The notes under the pieces were generated by a model. The model had not been told where the DNA came from, made no database searches, and was given only the letters and a program-made list of their open reading frames with translations. The translations under genes and the position numbers were made by a program. From Pyxidicoccus caerfyrddinensis (GTDB lineage Bacteria; Myxococcota; Myxococcia; Myxococcales; Myxococcaceae), in contig NZ_JAAIYA010000004.1 in the NCBI RefSeq assembly GCF_010894405.1, positions 124,001 through 188,000 of the forward strand: DNA of 64,000 nt. The letters run 5' to 3'. This document shows positions 1 through 8,652 of the stretch, one piece after another; position 1 is the first letter of the stretch, and each line of letters starts with the position of its first letter.

Positions 1-343
1 GCTCCGGAGACAACACTGCGCCCGGGCCGTAGCGCACGGAGCAACGCTTCCGGGCCTGTGTCGGAGTGGAGCCCCACCGGGAATGGGCATTGCACCGCGC
101 GGCGGAGCAGCCCCCTTCTTCCCCCGAAGGCCCCCATGCCCAGAGCGCTCGCGCGGCCACCCGCGTGGCCGCGCGAGCGCCCGGGCTCCCGGATGGGAGG
201 GCCGGCCGCCCTGCTGCTTCGCCGGGGTGGGTTGCATCCGGCGGTGACGGTGCGCTGGTTTTCGGCGAGGAGGACGTGCGCGGGGACGACCCGCGCCAGG
301 GCCGTGCGGCCGGGCGCACGCCCGCAGCGTCCGGGGAGGCGCC
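1..343. other. Intergenic region with a 16-bp perfect hairpin
   Basis: I see no convincing gene here; the open frames are high-GC shadows. The notable object is a perfect inverted repeat: GCGCTCGCGCGGCCAC at 145-160, a 4-base loop (CCGC), and its exact complement at 165-180. There is no T-tract on either side, so it could be a factor-assisted terminator of an upstream gene or an RNA structure. It lies about 160 bases before the CBS gene. Confidence 0.5.
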
Positions 344-766
344 ATGTCGCTCGCAAGGTTCTGTCGCAAGACGTTGGCCATCATCCAGCCCATGCAGAGC
401 GTGGCCGAGGCCGCCGAGCTCATGCGCGGCCAGCACGTGGGCGCGCTCGTCGTCGTCGGAGACGATTTGCGCCCGGTGGGCATGCTGACCGACCGGGACA
501 TCGTCACACGCGTGGTGGCCGAGCGGGCAGACCCCACGGCCGTTACCGTCATGGAGGTGATGACGGCCGAGCCCGCCGTCGTCAGCGTGGAGAGCTCGCT
601 GGACCAGACGCTCTTCACCTTCAAGAAGCAGGGCGTGCGCCGCCTGCCCATCCTGGACGCGCAGGGGCGGCTGGCGGGGCTCGTGTCCCTCGACGACATG
701 CTGGTGCTGCTGTCCGCGGAGCTGGACCAGACGGCCTCCGCCGTCCGGGCGAATCAGGGCCCGTGA
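344..766 (+). CDS. CBS-pair domain protein
   Basis: A 140-residue protein made almost entirely of two CBS motifs in tandem (roughly residues 10-60 and 75-130). Each shows the usual pattern of hydrophobic strands with G-x-L-T/S-x-x-D (GMLTDRDI near residue 45, GLVSLDDM near residue 116). Paired CBS motifs bind adenosyl ligands such as AMP, ATP or SAM and sense energy state; stand-alone versions are common in myxobacteria and their partners are usually unknown. The ATG is preceded by GGGGAGG at good spacing, which fixes the start. It is probably soluble and cytoplasmic. No neighbour suggests a specific target. Confidence 0.85.
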   Translation: MSLARFCRKTLAIIQPMQSVAEAAELMRGQHVGALVVVGDDLRPVGMLTDRDIVTRVVAERADPTAVTVMEVMTAEPAVVSVESSLDQTLFTFKKQGVRRLPILDAQGRLAGLVSLDDMLVLLSAELDQTASAVRANQGP

Positions 767-840
767 GGCACCTCGCGGAGCGCGGCGTCACTCCTCGTGA
801 CCCAGGCCGACCTGCGCAAGCTCGTGCACGCGGATGGGCC

Positions 841-1548
841 AACGACAACATCAGATTGGGCGCCATCAACCGGAAGCACACCGTCAAGGTCGTCCGCGTC
901 ACCCTCGCGGGCAGGACCACGCCCTCGATGACCTCCCTCGTGAGCAGGGTCCGCGAGATGTACGACTTCTTCGCCGTCGCGTCGCACAGCCAGGTGAGCC
1001 TGGAGAGCGTCGCTTCGCAGACCGTGGCGGTGACGGCGGGCAGCAACTGCAAGTCGGCGAAGAGCCAGGCCATCCAGCAGGCCAAATCGAACGCGTTCCT
1101 GACCGTGTATTCGATGCCCAGCGGGCTGTGTCCCACCTCGAACGCTGGCTCGCGCAGCATCTACCTCAATGGCAACCTGTTCCGGGACTACAACCACGAG
1201 ACCGGGCACGTCCTCGGCCTCGCGCACGGCAACGCGCGAGACCCGTCGACCGGCCAGGTCACCCAGTACGGCGACTCGAGCACGTACATGGGCAAGTTTT
1301 CGTCGGATAACTACAACCTCCCGCAGCTCCACTGGCTGGGGTGGACGAAGAAGGAGGAGCTCATCAAGGTCAACTCGGCCATCGACAACGGTGGATTCAT
1401 CGACGTCACCCTCCGTCCTGCGGGAAGCAATGCCGAGCTAGCCAGCGGCCTCTTCATCAAGCCGGTGGGCTACACGAGCAGCTTCGTCCAGGTCGACGGA
1501 CAGAGCGTCGAGGTGTTCACCTCCGTCACGGTGCGCATCAGGCGGTAG
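841..1548 (+). pseudogene. Decayed M11-like zinc metallopeptidase
   Basis: The frame carries a clear metzincin-type zinc site, HETGHVLGLAHG (around 1198-1233), preceded by a segment resembling gametolysin-like (M11) secreted peptidases. A family member should have a signal peptide and a longer N-terminus. Here the frame runs upstream into unrelated sequence without a start codon or ribosome site; the first in-frame ATG, 928, lies inside the conserved part. The C-terminus also stops early. A short protein-like stretch in another frame (about 785-840) suggests a deletion joined two pieces. I read it as a truncated remnant. The zinc-site assignment is firm; the family name is moderately sure. 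Confidence 0.6.
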
Positions 1549-1712
1549 AGGCCGACCTTCGTCGCTCGGCGGCCCGTCCTGGCTGGACCTGCCGCTGCGC
1601 TGACGCGCGTCCCTCCCCTCCCGGAAGCCGCAACCTCCGGGAGGGATGACCTCACGACAGGAGCGAAACAAACTCCTTTCGCCCAATCCGGTCCGGAGGC
1701 ATGGAGGTATTC

Positions 1713-2180
1713 ATGTCATCACCCAAGGACCATCTCCTCGAAGCGATTGGGCTCGCGCGGGACAACGTCCGCCGTGGCGGGCGGCCTTTCGGCGCCGTCG
1801 TCGTCAAGGAAGGCCAGGTCATCGCGCGCGGCGTCAACGAGATGCTGGCCACCCACGACCCGACCGCCCACGCGGAGCTCCTCGCGCTCCGCGCCGCGGG
1901 CCGGGCGCTGGGCACACCACGCCTCGACGGCTGCGCCGTGTATGCGAGCGGCCAGCCCTGCCCGATGTGCTTCGCGGCCATTCGGATGGCAGGCATCGAG
2001 CAGGTCGCGTTTGCCTACTCGAACGCGGACGGCGAGCCCTACGGACTGTCGACCGCCGCCATCTACGCCGAGCTGGCAGGGCCGCCCGCGGAGCAGCGCC
2101 TGAAGCCCGTCCACATGCCGGCTCAATCCGGGGGGCCGGTTGAGCTCTATGAGCTCTGGCGTGCGGCCACGAAGAAGTAG
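1713..2180 (+). CDS. Nucleoside/guanine deaminase (CDA fold)
   Basis: A 155-residue zinc-dependent deaminase of the cytidine-deaminase superfamily. The zinc ligands and catalytic Glu are visible as HAE (about residue 52) and PCPMC (about residue 83). The overall pattern (RPFGAVVV near the N-terminus, then MAGIEQVAFAYSNADGEPYG) is that of guanine deaminase-like or tRNA-adenosine-deaminase-like enzymes; the length suits GuaD-type proteins better than TadA. The start at 1713 is chosen over the ATG at 1701 because GGAGG sits five bases upstream of 1713 but overlaps codon 1 of the longer form. Likely role: purine salvage or catabolism. Monocistronic. Confidence 0.85.
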   Translation: MSSPKDHLLEAIGLARDNVRRGGRPFGAVVVKEGQVIARGVNEMLATHDPTAHAELLALRAAGRALGTPRLDGCAVYASGQPCPMCFAAIRMAGIEQVAFAYSNADGEPYGLSTAAIYAELAGPPAEQRLKPVHMPAQSGGPVELYELWRAATKK

Positions 2181-2183
2181 CCG

Positions 2184-2783
2184 TCAACGCGGCTTCAGCA
2201 GCCCGGGCGGGAGCGCATCGTCGGCCTGCCGTCCGACCCGGCCCTCCCGCAGCATGGCCATCATGAAGACGCTGAGGCGGTAGATGTGCTCGTTGAGCGC
2301 GTCGAGCTCGCTCGCGGCCGAGGCGAGCTCCGCCCCCGCAGCCTCCGCGCCGGCCGCGCGCCCCGCCCGCACGAAGTGCTCCCCAGCCCGGACGAACGTC
2401 GCGTGGACCTCGTCCTGGAGCCAGGCGCGTGCCCTCTCTCCGAAGTAGGTGCCTACCAGGGAGAAGTGGACGTTGAGTCTGTCGTTGTACTCGAACAGCA
2501 CCGCGTCATAGGCCTCACGACATGGGTCCAGTTGGTTCGCGACGTCTCGCCCCGCGCTGTACTCCTGCATCGCATTCAGGAGCCGCACCATGCGGTAGCG
2601 TCGCTTGTCGATGAGGGCACTGACGGTCTGGCAGGCCATGTCCGCCCGGCGCAGCTCCTCCTCGCGCAGGCGCGCTTCGTTCTGTCGCTTCCAGGAGCGC
2701 TGCTGAAGGTACGTGCCCAGGAAGCCGCCAGCGACGGTGGTCAGCAGGAAGCTGATGACGAGCACCGGGATGTCCTTCGTCAT
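2184..2783 (-). CDS. Small single-pass membrane protein, unknown function
   Basis: A 199-residue protein starting at an ATG with GGAGGGG just upstream. Residues 5-25 form a hydrophobic helix (VLVISFLLTTVAGGFLGTYL), followed by a basic stretch (QQRSWKRQNEARLREEELRR) that keeps the rest in the cytoplasm. The remainder is helical and charged, without known catalytic motifs. It converges on the deaminase with three bases between the stop codons. I recognise no family; a coiled cytoplasmic domain tethered to the membrane is all that can be stated. Confidence 0.7.
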   Translation of the reverse strand: MTKDIPVLVISFLLTTVAGGFLGTYLQQRSWKRQNEARLREEELRRADMACQTVSALIDKRRYRMVRLLNAMQEYSAGRDVANQLDPCREAYDAVLFEYNDRLNVHFSLVGTYFGERARAWLQDEVHATFVRAGEHFVRAGRAAGAEAAGAELASAASELDALNEHIYRLSVFMMAMLREGRVGRQADDALPPGLLKPR

Positions 2784-3229
2784 CGTTCCCCTCCCCCGGT
2801 GACTGGAGTTGCTCCCGCCACGGTCGGCCCGCTGCCCGCCGCCGTCAATGGCGGAGGCGGGCAGCGCCAGCTCCTCGACACTCGACTCCCACGAGCAAGC
2901 GCTCGCGGCCCGGAGGTGTCTCGTGAGCATCGTTCGGAGCAGCGGAAGGGGGCGTGACAGCGTGCTCACATACGAGGGGCGGCACAAGGCGGCTCACCGC
3001 ACAGGAGCGGCGCCAGTATGGCGTCCCGACTCGGGCTCGACATCACGGCGTTCGTTCGCGGCGCTGCGCTCACCCGCCCAGTCGAGCCTCGGTGCGCGCT
3101 GACTCCTCCCGCACGTGCCCTCCCCTGCTGCCGCTGGTGCCTCCTCCTCGCTCCGCCTCGCCGCTGGGAACACCGTCCGTCCTCCGTGGTAGAGAATTCG
3201 GGGTGGTGGGAGCTACAAAGGGCCTGGGC
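2784..3229. other. Gene-free stretch
   Basis: About 450 bases between the divergent start of the membrane protein and the stop of the response regulator. Short open frames are present on both strands, but none has a ribosome site and a protein-like composition together. I see no tRNA, strong hairpin or repeat. Confidence 0.4.
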
Positions 3230-3688
3230 TCACTTCACCAGGCTGGAAGGCTCCTGGCGCTTCGGCGGATGAGGCCCGTCGCGCCGGCCGGCCTCGATGG
3301 CCCCGCGCACGAGGCTCAGCAGGTCATCCATGTCGAAGGGCTTGGAGATGTAGTCGTACGCGCCCTCGAGCCTGCAGCGGAGCGCGGTTTCAGCGGAGGC
3401 GTAGCCCGTGGCGATGATGACCTGCAGGTCGGGACGCAGCCGCTTCAGCCGCACCAGCGTCTCCACGCCATCCATGCCGGGCATCCTCAGGTCTGAAATC
3501 ACCAGGTCGAAGTGCCGGGCCTCCACCATGGCCAACGCCGACGCGCCGCGGTCCGCGGTGCTCACGTCGTAGCCCTCGAGCGAGAGAATCATCGCCAGCG
3601 TGTCGCGGATGTCCTCCTCGTCGTCGACCACCAGGATGTGCTCGTGCGCGCCACCCACGGGGGGTCGCGGCGCTGGGGCGCCGGGCAT
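3230..3688 (-). CDS. Single-domain response regulator (CheY-like receiver)
   Basis: A 152-residue receiver domain without an output domain. The acidic pair is in ILVVDDEEDIRDTL, the phospho-acceptor Asp is in LVISDLRMPGMDG, the conserved Thr is in VIIATGYAS, and the Lys is in YISKPFDMDDLL. Its start codon shares one base with the stop codon of the hybrid kinase upstream, so the two are co-translated and this is very likely the kinase's phosphoryl target or relay. Receivers of this type in myxobacteria pass phosphate to a further Hpt protein or bind a target directly; neither is seen here. Confidence 0.92.
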   Translation of the reverse strand: MPGAPAPRPPVGGAHEHILVVDDEEDIRDTLAMILSLEGYDVSTADRGASALAMVEARHFDLVISDLRMPGMDGVETLVRLKRLRPDLQVIIATGYASAETALRCRLEGAYDYISKPFDMDDLLSLVRGAIEAGRRDGPHPPKRQEPSSLVK

Positions 3689-6600
3689 CAGGGCTCCCCC
3701 CCTGCCTTCGCCGGTATCCAGAGGCGCACCCCGGTTCCGTGGCCCTCCTCGCTCTCGACCTGGACGGCGCCTCCCTGGCTGTCGATGAACCGGCGTGCGA
3801 GCGACAGGCCCAGCCCCATGCCCTCACCCGGTGGCTTCGTCGTGAAGAAGGGGTCGAAGACGTGCGGCAGCACGTGCGCGGGAATGCCGGGTCCGCTGTC
3901 GCGTACCATCACCTCCACTCCGTTCCTGCCGCCTCGCTCGAGAGCGCGCACCTCGACCTGGACCGTCGTCCCCGGCGCGCTCACCTCCAGCGCGTTGGTC
4001 ACCACGTTGCCCAGGGCGGACTCCACCTCCGCCGCATTCACGTGGACCCAGGGGGCGCCAGACGGGGGAAGCACCGTCTCCAGGCGGACGTCCCGCCGCC
4101 GGGCCTCGGGGCGAAGGGTGTCGAGCACCCGGTCCACCAACACCTCCGTCTGGAACGACTCGCGCGCGGCGGCCACCTGGCGCGAGAACTCCAGCAGTGC
4201 CTTCAGCACCTGCGAGCAGCGCTGTGACTGCCGCTCGATGGCGTGCAGCGCCCGGTGCAGGCCCGCCGGGTCCGTCGAGTGCTTGCAGAGCAGCTGCGAG
4301 TTCATCCGGATGACGGCGAGCGGGTTGTTCAGCTCGTGGGAGAGCCCCGCCACCAGGGTGCCGACCGCGGCGCGCCGGGCGCTCTCGACGACCTGCTCCT
4401 GCGTGTCGCGCAGCTCCAGATAGACCTGGTGAAGCCGCACGGCGGCGCGCACCCGCGCCCTCAGCTCCAAGGGACCGAAAGGCTTTCCCAGGTAGTCGTC
4501 CGCGCCCGCGTCCAGGCCCCCGACCACATCCTCGCGGTGCGCCTTGGCCGTCAGCAGGATGATGGGCACGTCCCGGTACCGCGCGTCCGCCTTGAGCCGG
4601 GCCGTCAGCTCGATGCCGTCCACCTCCGGCATCATGAGGTCCGACACGATGACGTCCGGTCTGTGCCGCTGTACCGCCTCCCACGCCTCGCGGCCGTTCT
4701 CCACCAGCTCCAGCTCGTACTCATCGGCCAGCAGCTCCGCCAGGTACGCCCGCATGCCCGCGTTGTCGTCGGCGACGAGCAGGCGCGGGGCCGGATGCGC
4801 GGGCCGTCGGGGCACGACCTGGGGCACCGCCGGAACGGCGAACCGCGAAAAGGCGCCCTCCCGGGGTGAGACAGTCGCCGTGCTGCATGCATCTGCCGGG
4901 ACGTGGGCCACCCCGGCCCCCGGCAGCCTCACGGTGAAGCACGCGCCCGCGCCAGGCTCGCTCCGCACGGCGACGTGGCCCCCCATCAGCTCCGCGAGCT
5001 CCTTCACGATGGCCAGGCCCATGCCCGTGCCCTCGTGCTTGCGTGTGGCGGAGCCGTCGAGCTGCTGGAACCGCTGGAAGATGAGCTCCAGCTTGTCCTG
5101 GGGAATCCCAGGCCCGGTGTCGCGAACCGCCAGCTCCAGGTCGTCCTCCGCCCGCCGCAGGGCCACCGTCACCCGTCCCCCGGAGGGCGTGAACTTGAGG
5201 GCGTTGCCCAGGAGGTTGACGACGATCTTCTCGAACTTGCGCCCGTCCAGCATCAGCGTGCCGAGCCCGGAGGCCGCCTCGAAGCCCAGGTCGAGCCCCC
5301 GCACGCTCGCCGCGGGCCGGGCGTCCTCCACGATGCCCGCCACGCAGGCCACCGCGTCCAGAGGCTGTCGGTCGACCGGCATCCGACCGGCCTCCACCTT
5401 CTGGTGGTCCAGGATGTCGTCGACCAGCTGGAAGAGCCGCACGGCGTTGCCGTGGATGCGCTCGAGGTCCGCGCGGACGTGCTCCGGAAGCTCGCTGCCG
5501 CGGGAGGTGAGCAGCGAGCCCAGGGGACCCAGGATGAGGGTCAGCGGCGTGCGCAGCTCGTGGCTCATCACGGTGAGGAACTCGCTCTTGGCGCGGGCGG
5601 CATTCTCCGCGGCCTCTTTCGCCTTCTCCAGCTCCAGCTCCAGCCGCTTGCGCGCGGTGATGTCCACGTAGATGCCCAGCAGGCCCGTGACGTTCCCGGA
5701 CTCGTCCCGGATGGGGACCTTGCTGGTCAGCAGCGTGCGCTGCGAGCCGTCCGCGCGGAGCACCGGCTCCTCGATGTCATGGAACGCCCGGCCCTGTTCC
5801 ATCACCTCCCGGTCGATCTTGACGAAGAACTCCGCCTCTTCCGGCTTGCTCCACACGTCGAAGTCCGTCTTGCCGATGAGGTTCTCCAGGCTGCCGACGC
5901 CGGCGTCATGGATGAAGTTCTGGTTGCCGCCCAGGAAGCGCCCCTGACGGTCCTTCCAGAAGACGGCGTGGGGCACGTTGGCGATGACGTACCGGAGCAC
6001 CGACTGCTGGTGGCGGAGGACACGGAGGGCCCGCTCCCGCTCGGTGACGTCGGTGGCCACGCCAATGACGCGGTCCACCTGCCCGCTGGCATCACGGATG
6101 GGCGTGTAGTGCACCTCGAACCACGTCTCGCGCACCTGCCCCACCACCGACACCTCCTCGCCCCCCAACGCCCGCCGGGCGCTGTCGATGACCCAGTCGA
6201 CGTCCCGGTAGGTCTCGAACACGGAGGTGCCGACGAGTTGCCCGGACGGCACCCCGAGGCCCTCGTACCCCTTGCCCTCGGCCTGGGTGAGGATGCCCCG
6301 CCTGTCGAACGAGAACAGGAGTACGGGGGCGTGGCTGAGCACCAGTCGGAGCCGCTTGCGCGACTCCTCGCACGACACCTCCGCCTGGGGCTCGTGCCCT
6401 GGGTGGGTGGCACGCAGGAAGAGCCACCCCTGGCCGCGCCGCGGATGAAGCCGCAGCTCGAGCTCCTGCCCGGAGGGTCCCACGCAGAGGGTGAGCCTCG
6501 CCGGTGTTCCCCTGGACCAGGCGTGGGCCGCCTCGCCGGAGAGCGAGGCCAGCGCACGGCCGAGCAGCTGGGCCCGGGGAGCCTGGAGGAGCCGCTCGGC

Positions 6601-6753
6601 GGCCGGATTCACCGCCTGGATGTGGCCGGTGGCATCCACCGCGATGAAGCCCTCCTCCAGCGTCTCCGCCAGCTCCAGTGCGGACAGGCCCTCCAGACCG
6701 CGCTCCCGGGCAGGAGGATCCGACGGGGACTCATCAAGGGGGTGCGGCTCCAT
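3688..6753 (-). CDS. Hybrid histidine kinase with two kinase cores
   Basis: A 1021-residue soluble sensor kinase. Approximate order: PAS (22-110), PAS (135-255), PAS (260-375), HisKA with phospho-His near 396 (VMSHELRTPLTL), HATPase (DTGPGIP; GTGMGLAIVKELAELMGG), receiver with Asp near 704 (VIVSDLMMPEVDG), a second HisKA with His near 805 (LVAGLSHELNNPLAV), and a second HATPase (RDSGPGIP; GEGMGLGLSLARRF). No membrane segment is visible, so it senses cytoplasmic cues through PAS domains. I chose the ATG at 6753 because the PAS region starts shortly after; an upstream in-frame ATG adds 27 unlikely residues. It is followed, with overlap, by a lone receiver. Having two complete kinase cores around one receiver is uncommon. 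Confidence 0.9.
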   Translation of the reverse strand: MEPHPLDESPSDPPARERGLEGLSALELAETLEEGFIAVDATGHIQAVNPAAERLLQAPRAQLLGRALASLSGEAAHAWSRGTPARLTLCVGPSGQELELRLHPRRGQGWLFLRATHPGHEPQAEVSCEESRKRLRLVLSHAPVLLFSFDRRGILTQAEGKGYEGLGVPSGQLVGTSVFETYRDVDWVIDSARRALGGEEVSVVGQVRETWFEVHYTPIRDASGQVDRVIGVATDVTERERALRVLRHQQSVLRYVIANVPHAVFWKDRQGRFLGGNQNFIHDAGVGSLENLIGKTDFDVWSKPEEAEFFVKIDREVMEQGRAFHDIEEPVLRADGSQRTLLTSKVPIRDESGNVTGLLGIYVDITARKRLELELEKAKEAAENAARAKSEFLTVMSHELRTPLTLILGPLGSLLTSRGSELPEHVRADLERIHGNAVRLFQLVDDILDHQKVEAGRMPVDRQPLDAVACVAGIVEDARPAASVRGLDLGFEAASGLGTLMLDGRKFEKIVVNLLGNALKFTPSGGRVTVALRRAEDDLELAVRDTGPGIPQDKLELIFQRFQQLDGSATRKHEGTGMGLAIVKELAELMGGHVAVRSEPGAGACFTVRLPGAGVAHVPADACSTATVSPREGAFSRFAVPAVPQVVPRRPAHPAPRLLVADDNAGMRAYLAELLADEYELELVENGREAWEAVQRHRPDVIVSDLMMPEVDGIELTARLKADARYRDVPIILLTAKAHREDVVGGLDAGADDYLGKPFGPLELRARVRAAVRLHQVYLELRDTQEQVVESARRAAVGTLVAGLSHELNNPLAVIRMNSQLLCKHSTDPAGLHRALHAIERQSQRCSQVLKALLEFSRQVAAARESFQTEVLVDRVLDTLRPEARRRDVRLETVLPPSGAPWVHVNAAEVESALGNVVTNALEVSAPGTTVQVEVRALERGGRNGVEVMVRDSGPGIPAHVLPHVFDPFFTTKPPGEGMGLGLSLARRFIDSQGGAVQVESEEGHGTGVRLWIPAKAGGEP

Positions 6754-7260
6754 TGCACGGTGCCTCGAGGGACGTAGCCACAAGGTACGCATGTGGCCGG
6801 GTGGGAGCCACGCGGTGCCCGGCCCGCCATCCAAGGCATAGGACGCGGGCGGAGCGCCCAGGCGGGCTCGGGCCTGGAAGACCCCTCCAGCGGGAGTCGG
6901 GCCAGCCCTGCCTCGGCCTGCCCGCCTCGTCCGGGACGTTCCTTCCCGAGGGTGCGGAAGTGCTGCTCACGGGACGCACCGACTCGACGCCGCGGGGAAC
7001 TCGGGCCACGGGCTGTACCGCGACCTGGACATGACGACGTCGGAACTGCTGCCAGCGCGCCATGCGCTCGCGGTGCCGAGACCAATCCGTTGCATGAGAT
7101 TTCTCGCGAGACCCAGCCCGACGTGTGTCTGTCCATTCCAGAAAAATGAACCCTGATTCAAAACCTTACCTGGCACGGAGGAGCGCATCAGCGTCCTTGA
7201 CATTCGGACCCGTTTATCTTGATTATGCAACTCAATATCAACTTCATGATGGGGATGCGG
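6754..7260. other. Divergent intergenic region upstream of kinase and iron-locus lipoprotein
   Basis: About 500 bases. Nothing I would call a gene; one minus-strand frame at about 6967-7170 has a semi-plausible composition but no start. Near the right edge the sequence becomes AT-rich and contains the imperfect palindrome described at 7219-7241. Confidence 0.4.
7219..7241. promoter_or_regulatory. Operator-like palindrome upstream of lipoprotein gene
   Basis: An AT-rich imperfect inverted repeat, TTGATTAT, seven bases, AATATCAA (six of eight arm positions pair), in a GC-rich setting. The arm sequence resembles half of a Fur box (TGATAAT). It overlaps the longest possible start codons of the lipoprotein gene, which argues for a downstream start. 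Iron control is inferred from the neighbouring siderophore operon. Confidence 0.4.
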
Positions 7261-8493
7261 ATGACGAAGAACGCGAAGCGGTTCGGCGTGGGCAACATCA
7301 CCGGGAGGGCCCTGGCATGCGCCGCGTTCCTCAGCACCGCGTGCAGCGAGGAGAAAGAGCCCGACCCGACGGAGGAGCCCAGCACCGAGCCGCAGTACCT
7401 CATCCACTCGGCGGTCCAGACGGGCGGCACCCGGATGAACTACTTCACCCTGGTCGACTCGCTCGACCAGGCCACCCAGCTCGACTATGCGAACTCGCTC
7501 GAGCTGCCGGGCCGTCCGCGGCTCTACGCGGCGCAGGGCATTGGCGTCTTCGCCATCGGCGATGGCGAGTCGCCCACCATCACCCGCTACGAGGTGAAGG
7601 ACGGGCGGCTGGTGGCCGGCGGCAGCATCTCCCTGCAGGCGCAGGGCGTGCGGGCCATGGGCGCCCAGGCCGTGCTCTTCATCAGCGCGACGAGGGCCTA
7701 CTACAAGGATGACGCCCAGGCGCAGATCATCGTCTGGAACCCGACCGAGATGGCCATCGTGAAGACCCTCCAGCTGCCCAGGGAGCTCGTCAAGCAGGGC
7801 TACATCACCAGCCTGAGCCAGTGGGCCAGCCGCGCGGGCGAGGCCTTCTTCACGGTGGGCTGGAGCACCACCACGTATGACCGCGTCCTTCCCGGCACCG
7901 TGCTGGTGCGCATCGACACGGCGACGGACGAGCTGACGCAGGTTCCCGACGAGCGCTGCCGCGACATCCTGAAGACGGCGCGACTGGGCGACACGCTCTA
8001 CTTCTTCAGTGGCGTCATCAACGGCCTGGGCCACACGGCCTACAGCAGCCAGAACGGCGGCCAGCAGGACTGCATCCTGCGCATCGCGCCGGGCCAGAAG
8101 ACCTTCGACGCGAGCTACGTCGGCAGCGTCGCCCCGGCCCTGGGTGACAACAAGGTCGGCACCGTCATCACGGTGACCGAGGACGGCAAGGCCTGGGTCC
8201 AGGTCGCCGACACCACCATCACCCCCTCCGCGCCCGGGACGACGTACAGCGAGTGGTACAGCAAGGGCTGGAGCTGGTGGAGCCTGCCGCTCGAGAGCCT
8301 CAGCACCCCCGCGCGCGTGCAGGGAGAGCCTGGCGCCTACAGCGGCTTCGCCGTGAGCGCCGGGACGAGCTTCTTCATCAGCCAGAGCGCATCGGACTAC
8401 TCCACGTCGACCCTGATGGAGCAGAGCTCCGGCACGCCGAAGGCTGGCGTGTCCTTCCCTGGCTTCGTGCTCGACGTGGCGCGAATCCAGTAG
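7261..8493 (+). CDS. Lipoprotein of the siderophore locus (propeller-like)
   Basis: A lipoprotein of about 410 residues with lipobox LSTAC followed by an acidic linker (EEKEPDPTEEP). The body has repeated beta-strand patterns ending in short polar turns, suggestive of a beta-propeller or similar all-beta fold. Several in-frame starts exist (7219, 7246, 7255, 7261); I choose 7261 because a GGGG ribosome site lies just upstream and the start clears the palindrome at 7219-7241. It stands 160 bases ahead of the siderophore operon in the same direction. Myxochelin loci carry a lipoprotein (MxcI) beside the receptor, and this may be a counterpart, handling ferric siderophore at the outer membrane. 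That comparison is from memory. Confidence 0.7.
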   Translation: MTKNAKRFGVGNITGRALACAAFLSTACSEEKEPDPTEEPSTEPQYLIHSAVQTGGTRMNYFTLVDSLDQATQLDYANSLELPGRPRLYAAQGIGVFAIGDGESPTITRYEVKDGRLVAGGSISLQAQGVRAMGAQAVLFISATRAYYKDDAQAQIIVWNPTEMAIVKTLQLPRELVKQGYITSLSQWASRAGEAFFTVGWSTTTYDRVLPGTVLVRIDTATDELTQVPDERCRDILKTARLGDTLYFFSGVINGLGHTAYSSQNGGQQDCILRIAPGQKTFDASYVGSVAPALGDNKVGTVITVTEDGKAWVQVADTTITPSAPGTTYSEWYSKGWSWWSLPLESLSTPARVQGEPGAYSGFAVSAGTSFFISQSASDYSTSTLMEQSSGTPKAGVSFPGFVLDVARIQ

Positions 8494-8605
8494 CAACCCC
8501 GGGGGCCACCCGCCGGCTCGGCGCGCGGGGCCCCCTCCCCCTCCCCAGTGGCACGAACGGCCGCGGTCTCCTCGCGCGCTGTCAGGGCCGAAGTGTGTCC
8601 CGAAG

Positions 8606-8634
8606 TTGAAATTGATTCTTATCATTAAAATCAA
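8606..8634. promoter_or_regulatory. Putative Fur box upstream of siderophore operon
   Basis: A 29-base AT-rich block in a GC-rich region, with TTGA/TCAA ends and overlapping TGATTCTTATCA and ATGATAAGAATCA elements on the two strands. About 12 of 19 positions match the classical Fur consensus on the minus strand by my count. It lies 19 bases before the decarboxylase start codon, with GGAGG in between, a sensible position for iron-dependent repression of the operon. Confidence 0.6.
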
Positions 8635-8652
8635 CACCGGAGGAAAATCACC

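Noticed and set aside
4903-6777. 624-codon plus-strand frame over the hybrid kinase
   Set aside because: His/Leu/Gly-rich shadow of the kinase gene; no start signal and no domain.
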